A stretch of 64,000 nucleotides of DNA from Cylindrotheca closterium (lineage: Eukaryota > Bacillariophyta > Bacillariophyceae > Bacillariales > Bacillariaceae), in NCBI GenBank assembly GCA_933822405.4, contig CAKOGP040000025.1:30282-94281 (forward strand), written 5' to 3'. Position 1 is the first letter of the stretch. The number at the start of each line of letters is the position of its first letter. A model generated the notes under the pieces. The model searched no databases. It saw only the letters and a list, made by a program, of their open reading frames with translations, and was not told the origin of the DNA. The position numbers and the translations under genes are program-made. Below, one piece after another: positions 10,802 to 19,681 of this stretch.

Positions 10802-11293
10802 ATGCTAAGAAAGGCAACATCGATTGGGTTATTCTCTTCACGAAACGTGACACATGCCGCTGGTTTGACTGTGCCGTCTTTCGGTTTTCGTCCTCAGGAA
10901 TGGTCACAGGCATCCAGCACTGGAGCAGTGCGTCATCGCAGCAATCGATCAAAACGAGGTCTCTACGATGGCAAAGACATTCGATCTGGAAACAACGTTT
11001 CTTTTAGTATGAAATCGACAAAGCGAAAGTTCAAGCCAAATGTCTTTACCAAGAAAGTATATTCTGAGATTCTTGATGAAATGATCAAGTTTCATCTGAC
11101 AACCTCCACACTCCGTTCGATTGACAATGCTGGCGGGTTAGACAACTATCTATTGACAAGCAAACACGTTACTTCGGGAGAGGGTCTAGTGGCGAAGAAA
11201 AGAATCGTGTCTCGGCTAAAATTGAATGAGAAAATGGAGAAGTGGAAGCTAGAAGATTCTGACTCAGTTGAGTCTCAAGAACAGTCAATTTAA
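10802..11293 (+). CDS. mrpL28: Mitochondrial large-subunit ribosomal protein bL28m
   Basis: A single exon of 163 residues. The core from about residue 50 matches the L28 family: SKRGLYDGKDIRSGNNVSFS, then KSTKRKFKPNV with the conserved K/R-W/F-PN turn, a VYSE segment, and TTSTLRSIDNAGGLDNYLL. The first ~45 residues are basic and Ser/Thr-rich without acidic residues (MLRKATSIGLFSSRN), typical of a mitochondrial presequence. The tail is longer than in bacterial L28. It would sit in the large subunit of the mitoribosome. A plastid location is less likely because there is no hydrophobic signal peptide. It is convergent with OPA3. Confidence 0.9.
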   Translation: MLRKATSIGLFSSRNVTHAAGLTVPSFGFRPQEWSQASSTGAVRHRSNRSKRGLYDGKDIRSGNNVSFSMKSTKRKFKPNVFTKKVYSEILDEMIKFHLTTSTLRSIDNAGGLDNYLLTSKHVTSGEGLVAKKRIVSRLKLNEKMEKWKLEDSDSVESQEQSI

Positions 11294-11806
11294 GACACTT
11301 AAAATCTGTTTTCATTGCTTTTAAGCATAGTATGAAAGTGATCGGTGGTTTTGTTCCAAGTATCCATGCTATCAATTCTAGAATCAACCGAAAGCTTTGG
11401 AGAACACCTGTGAAGGAGCGAGCATGAGCGTACTTTTAAAAATATATATGTTGACCTTGTGCCATTCAACTCATTTGTTCTAAATATACAAGCAACGATA
11501 CAAGGTATCGGTACTTCGAAAATAGAAAAGATTATGATTTTGACTTGGTGTTTCTTGCTGAGAAGATCAATAGCTATTAAGTAATCTTTGCAACACTTTC
11601 AACGGTCTAAGGAGAAACAATCAGCATTACTTTGAGGATTTTTATTCGTAGTGGAAGCCATTCATCCCAGACTACAAGTTTGATTGAAAGAATAGTCCTT
11701 TCAGAAGTTCGCTCGTAGGTCGTTTTGAGGAGACTCAGCTATGCCAGATACGCTATCGGCCATTTTATACACAAAACAGTCTTTTCATGCGGCGGTTCGA
11801 GAGAAG
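11294..11806. other. Gap between convergent mrpL28 and OPA3
   Basis: About 510 bp, A/T-rich, with short frames only. It presumably holds the two 3' UTRs. I see no RNA gene or repeat. Confidence 0.45.
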
Positions 11807-12355
11807 CTACCAAATTTTCCACCATGATCTCCCCCATTCCTTTGAGTTCGAGAGTGTCCTATCGGTCTGTTTTGGAGCTTCGCCCTCGTCAATTGGAACC
11901 AACGTCTTGGATTCTGGTTCAACATAATTCCCTCGAATCCCCAATATGGATTGAGAGTTCTTCTTGACGACGTCTTCGACTGCATTCAGTCTTTCGTCAA
12001 GAGCATTCAGCTTCGCTTGAAGCTTCTCGCTTTTTTTTCTCGCTGATTCGTTAGACCTCCTGTATTCCCAAACAACGAGGTTCCCGCTGACGAAAAAAAT
12101 GAACGCCTCGCCAACAAACTCGGCGCCATCCTGCAACGCCTTCTCCGGTTCAAGAGCACTGATCTTCTTAACTCTATATCCAGCACTCCAAATCTGCATC
12201 CTTGAGGTGACTGAGTGTGATGTCTGCCCAATCCCTATCAACATGGCCTTAGTTGTGTTGTTCTTAGAGAATTGAGTCTTGATTCGTTTTGACAGTGGCT
12301 TTGCCAGAGTCTTGACAAGAAGACTTGCTAATTTTGTTAACGGAAGAGCTGACAT
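11807..12355 (-). CDS. OPA3: OPA3-like mitochondrial protein
   Basis: A single exon of 182 residues, matching the OPA3 family (optic atrophy 3), which acts in mitochondrial membrane organisation. It starts with the family's LPLTKLASLLVKTLAKPLSKRIK pattern, and an aromatic/basic segment follows. The conserved block EKALQDGAEFVGEAFIFFVSGNLVVWEYRRS (residues ~72-102) contains the hydrophobic stretch, and a coiled coil comes next (ARKKSEKLQAKLNALDERLNAVEDVV). Length is normal for the family. The gene follows valyl-tRNA synthetase on the same strand, 120 bp downstream of its stop. Confidence 0.9.
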   Translation of the reverse strand: MSALPLTKLASLLVKTLAKPLSKRIKTQFSKNNTTKAMLIGIGQTSHSVTSRMQIWSAGYRVKKISALEPEKALQDGAEFVGEAFIFFVSGNLVVWEYRRSNESARKKSEKLQAKLNALDERLNAVEDVVKKNSQSILGIRGNYVEPESKTLVPIDEGEAPKQTDRTLSNSKEWGRSWWKIW

Positions 12356-12475
12356 CAGGACCAGTGATTACTAACACTATGGCGCCAGCTCCTTCGCGAT
12401 GTTGGCAATCGAAGGCAAACACGAGATATGGAAATGAGAAGGAAAAAAGAGCTAAATGAGTACAATTCACTCTTT

Positions 12476-15400
12476 TCAATTTTTTAAAACTGGAAGGGCT
12501 TCTAAACTGCTTTCAACCTTCTTTGCTTGATCTTCAAGCTCAGCAAGCTCCGCCTTTGCTTTGTCAACGACAGTTAGAGGGGCTTTATCGACAAAGCCCT
12601 TGGACTGCAGTCTACCAGAGAGCTTTTTTATTTCACTTTCCAGTTTTTCTTGCTGCTTTTGCAGTCTCTTTCTTTCCTTCTCGGGATCGATGAGCCCAGA
12701 GAGTGGCAAAAATGCCTCCACGCCATCTTGAACAACAAGTTGAACAGAGTCTTCCGACACAGCAGCCTTTGCTTCGTCACTTCCCGCTTCACAGACACTG
12801 ACGCTCTCTGGATCCAACTTTGCCAATGCAACAAGAGACTTCAATTCCTTTTCTAGTTCAGCCTTCAAATCACCTGAGGCAACAACGACAGCGCTAATGC
12901 GCTTCCCTGGTTCGACATTGTACTCAGCGCGGGCATTACGAATACTTCTGGTAAGAGCCTGGAAACACTCGAAGGAACTAACAGCTTCTTGACTCGTCAC
13001 CAAGGGGTTGTTGTCATCCATCTGTGGCCAGTCTGAAAGCATAAGAGCGTGCGCTGCTTGTTCATCCGAAGCAGATGACCGTGGGAGATGGTGCCAAAGC
13101 TGCTCGGTCACATACGGCATGTACGGATGCAACAAGCGAAGACTTGTATCAAGAATGTAAACTAGAACACGGCGCGCTGCCTTGGCTTCGTCTTCGTCGC
13201 CACCACCAAGGCCTTCGTATAGTCGTGTTTTCGAAATTTCGATATACCAATCGGCGTACTGATCCCATAAAAACTCATATACCTTACTTCCTGCAGCACC
13301 AAGCTGATAATTCTCAATGTCAGCAGTGACTGATTTCACCAAGTCATGACATTTGGATATAATGTATCTTTCTGGAAGTGAAAGACTCTGAAATTCATCT
13401 TCTGTGATGGGCCCTGAAACTCCTAGTTCATTCAGTTCGGCCTTCTCAACATCCTTTAAGGCATTGCCAGTCACAAATTTACAGCAGTTCCAGAGCTTGT
13501 TCGCAAAATTTCGGTTCGCTTCAATCTTTTCCATGTTCAGAGGAATGTCCTATGGTCACACCTTTGTTAGGAATGACGGAAGATTGTAAGAAATGTTTTG
13601 GCTCGAAGCTTACCTGGCCAGGAGTTACACCTGTAACTAGAGAATAACGGAGACTATCTGCGCCAAATTTTGCCACAGTATCCAACGGATCGAGAACATT
13701 TCCCTTCGTCTTTGACATTTTGCTTCCATCGGCAGCCCGCACTAGACCATGCAAGTAAACCACGCTAAACGGGCTCTTGCCAGTCAATTCAATACCCATC
13801 ATTACCATGCGAGCAACCCAGAAAAATAGAATATCGTATCCTGTCTCCAAACATGTACCAGGGTAGAAGCGTGATAAGTCCGAACCCTCTACACCCTCTG
13901 ATGCTGGCCACCCAACTGTAGCAAAAGGCCAGAGTCCAGAACTGAACCAAGTATCCAAGACATCTTCCTCTTGCCGCAGAACAACATCATCCGAAAATCC
14001 CTGCTCGATAGCCTTCTCGCGAGCTTCTGCCTCATTGCGGGCCACGATGTAGTCTGATTCCCCTGATTCGCCAACGTACCAGACAGGGATTCGGTGTCCC
14101 CACCAAAGTTGACGAGAAATACACCAATCGTGGATATCGGTAAGCCAATTGTTCCAAATCTTGTCAAAGCGCTGAGGAACAATTTTGATATCACCACTCT
14201 CGACAGCCTTTAGCGCTTTTGCCCCCATTCCTTCCGTCTTGACAAACCATTGACTGCTTACGAGGGGTTCAATCACCTCCCCACCACGTTGCGATCTGGG
14301 TACTCGTTGCATGTGGGGGTCGACCTTGATTGTAAGTGTCAACTCCTCCATATCTTGCCACAGCTTTTCACGAGCTTCAAAGCGATCCAAACCGTTGTAG
14401 ATTCCGGCATTTGCATTCAAACTTCCATCCTTGTTCATGATATTGATGATCGGGAGGTCATACTTCTTTCCGATGGCGTAGTCATTGGGATCATGACCAG
14501 GAGTAATCTTCAGCGCACCAGTTCCAAACTCCATATCCACGTAGTCATCGGCAATAATCGGAATAGTGCGTCCGTCTCCCATTGGAACAAGAGCTTTCTT
14601 TCCAACAAAATCTTGATAGCGCTTATCATCAGGGTGTACGCAAACCGCTGTATCGCCCATGATTGTCTCTGGTCGAGTAGTGGCGACAGGCAAATAATCT
14701 TCCAAAGCCATGTATGAGAAAAAGAGATCCAAAGATTCGTTTGACACGGTCACCCTTAATCTTACCATCACTTCCTTCCACCATGTATTTGAAGTAGTAC
14801 AGTTTACCCTCTTCTTCGGAGTATTCGACTTCGAGGTCACTGACTGCTGTTTTCAATAGGGGCGCCCAATTCACCATATACTCGCCTCTGTAAACCAGGC
14901 CTTTCTCATGAAGCCGAACAAAAGCCTCCGTGACAGCTATGCTCAAGTCGGAATCCATTGTAAATCGTTCTCTAGTCCAATCTGCGGAGGCCCCAAGCGA
15001 ACGCAACTGCTTCGTTATGTGTCCACCTTGTTCTGTTTTATACTCCCATACTCGTTCTAAGAATTTTTCGCGACCTACGTCTTCTCTCGTTGTTCCCTCG
15101 GCAATTAAAAGCTTTTCAACTTGCAGTTGGGTGGCAATCCCGGCATGGTCCGTCCCTATCGAGAAAAGGATTAGCATATGCACCGTACAAGAAAAGCAGG
15201 GGCAAAACATGTATGTGGTACGCACCAGGCAACCAAAGTACAGGGCGGCCTCTCATGCGGTGGAATCTGGCCAAAACATCTTGCAAAGCAACGAAAATGG
15301 CATGACCCATATGCAAACGCCCAGTGACGTTTGGCGGAGGCATTGGTAATACATAAGGCTCCTTTTCGCCATTGGGCTTTTGTTTGGCATCTGGCTGAAA

Positions 15401-15778
15401 ACATCCAGAATTTTCCCACCAGGAATAAATCTCCTTTTCGAATTCATTGGGAGCGTATGAATCAAGCCCCTTCTCTTTGTTCAAAAGATCATAATCCTTG
15501 TTAGCGGTTGACAACGCCAAACGGGACGGCCCTTGCCTCATTCTGGACGACGGGAGTGTCGCTTTGATCGACACAGCTGCACGATTTGCAAATGATGGCG
15601 ACTTGAATGCCTGGTTTCGGACAAAGGCTCCCCGTGCGGTGGGTGCGAATGATGTCGACAAACACAGCCAGGCCGTCACCATCGTTTTGGATCCAAAAGC
15701 TGAAGCCTTGTTCTTTTTCCCGCAACTTATCAGCTGACTCGGCATATCAGGGTTCGGTAGCTTCAGGAAATGAATCAA
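12476..15778 (-). CDS. valS: Valyl-tRNA synthetase, organelle-targeted, 4 exons
   Basis: Charges tRNA-Val with valine. Exons 15778-15226, 15155-14766, 14698-13614 and 13549-12476 join in frame to 1,033 residues. Introns are 70, 67 and 64 nt. The class I signature HMGH is at residues 156-159 ([13 protein letters not shown]), the editing-domain entry reads [15 protein letters not shown], the second signature KMSKT is near residue 640, and the anticodon-binding domain follows ([10 protein letters not shown]). The C-terminus is the ValRS coiled coil ([20 protein letters not shown]...). The N-terminus carries about 90 extra residues. A hydrophobic stretch from Met33 ([20 protein letters not shown]) looks like a plastid bipartite signal, while the longer form has a basic leader, so alternative starts may serve two compartments. 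Confidence 0.93.
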
Positions 15779-16092
15779 GACCTACGGATCGAAGCTTTGT
15801 CCGGTCCTGCGATCGGTACAAGTATTTTGTACTTGTATTGATTTGTGATGATGGATGCTTCTTGTAACAACACATCACCATCATTTCAACATCGCACAAA
15901 CGTCAGACAACCAATCCACAGTAACAGTAGGACAGACGACAATTCAAATTTCTCCAGTACACGTGTACGTGTACCAGGTACAATACGAGTACGACATTGT
16001 GATCCTATCATGCATCATGTCACATGTGACAAATCCATGTTCATTTTTCGGTCAGACTGTCACAACACAGCTTCACTGTCGGCCTCGCAACA
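15779..16092. other. Divergent intergenic region
   Basis: 314 bp between valyl-tRNA synthetase (minus) and the degraded Sec14-like gene (plus). It contains a GTAC-rich palindromic patch (GTACACGTGTACGTGTACC, about 15957-15978) like those in other gaps. It presumably carries the synthetase promoter. Confidence 0.45.
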
Positions 16093-17288
16093 ATGTCGAA
16101 TAAGCGGCCCACAGAGCCTACTTTTCGATGGTACCTCTTGATTTCAATTGCAATTTTACTCGTGAAATTTACGCACTCTGAGATACCAGTGTCAAAGTCA
16201 CACAGATGGAAGTCGAGAATGAGTAGCATCATTGTAGATTTCGGGGCGGTGACGAGAAATTTGAAGAAGCGATTACGGAGATCGATTATTCCAAGTCACC
16301 TTGATCTTCCAGTCTATTCCAGGACAACGATGGTAGTCAAACGGACCCTGATGGAATTCCATCTCCATATCTTGTGATGCAGAAGAATCGACGTGACCGG
16401 GCAAAAAAGATATGTGAAGCGACCTTGTAATGGAGGGAGGAAAACTATATCTACACAATACTGGCACGGCCGCATCCAAACTTTGATGTTTGCAAACGAA
16501 TATTTCTTTTTGCTTTTGTGATAGAGACGACTCGGACCGCCATATATTGCTACAAAGGCCTGGTATCATCGATTCGGTGCTGGTAGAGAAAAACAAAATC
16601 TCTCCAGACGTTGTTCAACCGTAAAAATTTCTCAAGTCATCTTGACCTCATCTGAAACGCTACCTAACCGCGACCATTCCTTCCTTTATAGATTATGTCT
16701 ATGCTATGGAGCATCTTTGGCAACTGCTCGAACCCGAGTCAGATGCTTTGATGACATCCACTATCGACCTTGCTGGTCTTAGCTTTTCGGTTCTATGCAG
16801 GCGTGAATTACTCAAGTTCATTCAAAAGTTCTGCAGCATCATGGACAATCATTTCCCGCAACGAGCGCATCACACACTACTCATAAATTCGCCAAAGGTG
16901 AGTGGTCTGCACTTCACTCCAAGTACAGTCCATTCGTATTACCGCCAAAATTGACGAGTTCGTCAAAGTGGTTCAATGCGCTTTATAAAATCTTATCACC
17001 TATTTTGCGCGAGTCGACAAGACAGAAAATAACCATCCTTTCAGACGGACAAAATTCAGACAAAGTTCTAGAGTCTCTATGTCCAGGATATACAAGTGAA
17101 TCGAGCCAACCCCTTCATGATATGATGGATACTGACATCGCAGACAACTTTCGGAGTTTTGTAAGTTGAAATTGAGACCGATTGCCAAGTTCTTCCAGAG
17201 AATCTTTACTGATAGCTCTCTTTCTCTCTGATAGTGCCTTGCTCGTTTAGAAGAATCGAAGATGCGGATGAAAAAATTGATCTGCTAG
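16093..17288 (+). pseudogene. Degraded Sec14/CRAL-TRIO lipid-transfer gene
   Basis: Pieces of a Sec14-type phospholipid-binding protein lie in order but in different frames. First comes a possible signal-bearing start at 16093. A CRAL-TRIO N-lobe at ~16340-16500 (RAKKICEATL, stop TAA at 16427-16429, WREENY...ARPHPNFDVCKR) is next, then a frame change into HILLQRPGIIDSVLVEKN, then YVYAMEHLWQLLEP. The core IDLAGLSF...LLKFIQKFCSIMDNHFPQR...LLINSPK follows, then WFNALYKILSPILRESTRQKITIL, with a last exon at 17235-17288 after an intron (17161-17234). A TGA (near 16300), the TAA and at least two frame changes cannot be removed by plausible introns. Sequencing errors or unusual splicing remain possible. 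Confidence 0.65.
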
Positions 17289-17405
17289 AAGGAACGAGAA
17301 TACTGAAAACGAAAGTAGTACTTTCCGGTGTTTTCATTAGGAATAGAAATCTTTGTTTTTAGTCCTAGAACCAAAGTGGTTACCTTCCAATCCACCGAAA
17401 TTAGT

Positions 17406-18149
17406 CTATAATAGCAAGAGACAAAGGATGACAAATGAAGTCAGAATGATCAAAAGACGCGAAAGATACTCGGTTGCATTGGGGTGTGCATCTAACTCTG
17501 CTACATCCCCAATTCTTCTGTGAAGTGGAGGCACAGACGAAGACGTAGCTTGTTGAAAAGTCAGCATAATGCCATGGCTTAAGGATGCCCGATGACTGTT
17601 TGGAGACTGCGTCACCATGAGGTTGTTGTTACGTCTTGAATCGTGGTTCGGTGATTGTGGCAATGGGGACGATGCAGCTGGTCGTGACGGCACCAGTCTT
17701 TGTCTCAATCCCAAATTTGGATCGTCGGGTAGAGATGGAGAAGTCCTTCCATCGCCTTCTACGCTGACGCGATGTATTGGATCAGTAGTCGATGATCGAT
17801 TTTGTACTGAGATTTTCGACGTCAAGTTTTCTGGTATGGTCACTTCTTGCCCTCTTGAAGTTATTTGTATCGATTCATCGGATCGGACATATATGGGTAC
17901 TAATGTGCGTGTGGAACAAGGTGATTTACATACAGGACACATGCAGCGGCTGCTGTTTGTAGGAGCTGTTGGTAAAAGTCCTAGTGAGGCTCGTTCATCT
18001 GGTAGCATGCCAGGTTCCAGCCATCGAAATAAGCAGGGCCAACAAAATAAGTGCCCACAGCGAGGCACTACAGGCTCAACTACAGCATCAAAGCAAATAT
18101 TGCAAGTGAATCTCGCGTCTTGATGACACTTTTGAGAATCAGATGACAT
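17406..18149 (-). CDS. RING-finger E3 ubiquitin ligase, tail-anchored (RNF5/RNF185/RMA type)
   Basis: 247 residues. An N-terminal C3HC4 RING has all eight ligands visible (C16, C19, C31, H33, C36, C39, C71, C74) in FTCNICFDAVVEPVVPRCGHLFCWPC...CPVC. A disordered Ser/Pro-rich linker follows, and a C-terminal hydrophobic anchor covers about residues 228-247 (LLIILTSFVILCLLLL). This layout is that of RNF5/RNF185 and plant RMA ligases, which sit in the ER membrane and act in ER-associated degradation. The spacing between the sixth and seventh ligands is longer than usual, and the protein is larger than RNF5. The right arm of the U6 repeat begins about 180 bp upstream of the start codon. Confidence 0.88.
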   Translation of the reverse strand: MSSDSQKCHQDARFTCNICFDAVVEPVVPRCGHLFCWPCLFRWLEPGMLPDERASLGLLPTAPTNSSRCMCPVCKSPCSTRTLVPIYVRSDESIQITSRGQEVTIPENLTSKISVQNRSSTTDPIHRVSVEGDGRTSPSLPDDPNLGLRQRLVPSRPAASSPLPQSPNHDSRRNNNLMVTQSPNSHRASLSHGIMLTFQQATSSSVPPLHRRIGDVAELDAHPNATEYLSRLLIILTSFVILCLLLL

Positions 18150-18347
18150 GTCAGGAACATCAACCTTTTGCTTTTGGCCAAGTTTCTGCCTGCGGTTTCA
18201 GTAAATGCATGAATGTGTGGTTCGTTTGTCACAGAAGGCACTTTATATGTACCTTTGCCAACTTTTGTGACTGTTGACCGGTTCGTACCAGGTGTAGTCA
18301 CGTACTGCTGCAGCTCAGCCTCAAAACCTACACCTCCCTGTGACAGC

Positions 18348-18380
18348 GTTCTGGCTTTGGCCTGAAACATCAAATACGCT
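18348..18380 (+). pseudogene. Truncated U6-like 5' fragment (right)
   Basis: The right-arm counterpart of 10345-10377. It aligns with the first ~35 bases of the U6 gene that starts at 18506, then diverges, and it has no core or T-run. Confidence 0.6.
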
Positions 18381-18475
18381 ATCAGAGTTCGTCTGATGTC
18401 ATTTGCCCCTTACTAATAAAAAATACATCTTCTATTAATCCTTTCCTCTCTCGTGAGAAACAATTGGAGAGGGTG

Positions 18476-18483
18476 TATATATA
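18476..18483 (+). promoter_or_regulatory. TATA box of right U6 gene
   Basis: TATATATA lies at about -30 to -23 relative to the U6 5' end, the position expected for a Pol III U6 promoter. Confidence 0.8.
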
Positions 18484-18505
18484 GCGTGCTTTCGCTCCCG
18501 AATGT

Positions 18506-18612
18506 GTTCTGGTTTCGGCCAGAACATCAAACAAACGCTTAAAAATACAGAGAAGATTAGCATGGTCCCTGTGCAAGGATGACACGCAAAATCGAAGAGA
18601 AGCAATACTTTT
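18506..18612 (+). ncRNA. U6: U6 spliceosomal snRNA (right copy)
   Basis: 107 nt with the 5' stem-loop (18506-18525), the ACAGAGA box at 18547-18553, AGC at 18559-18561, the U4-pairing and internal stem-loop segment (CCCTGTGCAAGGATGACACGC) and a terminal U-run. The RNA is intact in all parts needed for function and equals the left copy. Both genes have their own TATA box and T-run, so both could be expressed. Confidence 0.94.
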
Positions 18613-18616
18613 TTTT
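18609..18616 (+). terminator. Pol III T-run terminator of right U6
   Basis: Eight T at the 3' end of U6, followed by C. Confidence 0.85.
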
Positions 18617-19162
18617 CTTCCCTTCACTTGCTGAGGCTTCAGAAATCTGCCACTCTTCGCCTTTGGCAAGTGCCATGTCTTTCGCATTTCACGTTTTGCA
18701 CAACAGCGTGTGTGGCCTCTGGATCGATACTGTACCAGGTACTGTACAGGAATGAATGCATCAATCAATCATCATGCTCTGCCATTTGGGTGGGTCTCTA
18801 CTGTAGAAAGGACGAGCAAGGAAGTGGGTGACACATACTTTTTTAAAGCATGTCGAGCAAAAAGTCGCCGAAAAGTATTCGAGGATTGATTGATTCACTC
18901 CGAAGCAGTTCCGCACATAAATTTGAGAATTGAAATTCTAATTAAGCCCTTCTGATATTCAAGAAGAACGAGGCCAGGATCATGGAACATGAGTGTATAT
19001 CAGAAGTTGGCAAACAGAACAGCACAGATAGCGAAGATGATACCGAGAGCTCAGATTATGAAGCTGCAGTTAAATGAACATCGAACTCATATTGAGAAGA
19101 CGACGTCTAGAGGTTTCTCTGTATTGAGACAAAGGACTAGAAAAGGAATCCAATGGCATGTC

Positions 19163-19681
19163 CGATGTGGAGGTTTTCAATCCTACCAAAGACAGCATAT
19201 TATCAGCAACTTGTTGCGAGGACTTTTATCCGAGTCGTCTTGAGCATTGAAACCAGTTGGGACGAGGATGAGTGGACAGATTCCAAGTTTCTCAATTGGA
19301 GGAGCAGATTCCTAGAAGTTGAACTCAAGAGCGCTTACTGCGTTACGGTGTAAACAGCATCAATCTTCAAGTGACCAGACCATATTTCTTCAAGGCCTTA
19401 AGCGTAATGAGTGACAACCAGTAAGTAGCAGTTGCGAATGGCGAACCTTCATAACAGGAGTTACAGTATGTTGAATAACTTGCAGCAGGAGCAGAACACG
19501 AAATCTATCTGACATGTCTTCCGTTGTGGGCGGTATATAACATTGCAGTGGCCCATGGCTTGAGGAGCTTCAAAGGCAAGCACATCCATTTCTTGTGTGA
19601 AAAACAAGGGCATGGTATAAAGATTCAATCAAGCTATTGATCATGTAAGGATAAGTCAAATATGGTTACGAGTTACGAGTC
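19163..19681. other. Gap with weak coding remnants downstream of the right arm
   Basis: Just outside the repeat arm, one frame reads DVEVFNPTKDSILSATCCEDFYPSRLEH and stops near 19245, in frame with codons in the arm's last ~35 bases. A second short acidic stretch follows (SWDEDEWTDSKF). Composition looks protein-like but I recognise nothing. It may be the tail of a spliced gene or a fragment joined by the duplication. The remainder to 19681 shows no gene. Confidence 0.3.

Larger units (their letters stand above)
18332..19162 (+). repeat. Right arm of 0.83-kb inverted repeat carrying U6
   Basis: 831 bp, the near-identical reverse complement of 9566-10393, about 7.9 kb away. The content is the same: truncated U6-like fragment, TATA box, U6 gene, T-run, and a distal part with weak coding character. 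The best frame there begins with ATG at 18982 and reads an acidic SerAsp-rich stretch (NSTDSEDDTESSDYE) to TGA at 19077. At 19068-19071 this arm has GCAGTT where the left arm has GCAGGT, so a possible splice donor differs between copies. Confidence 0.95.
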
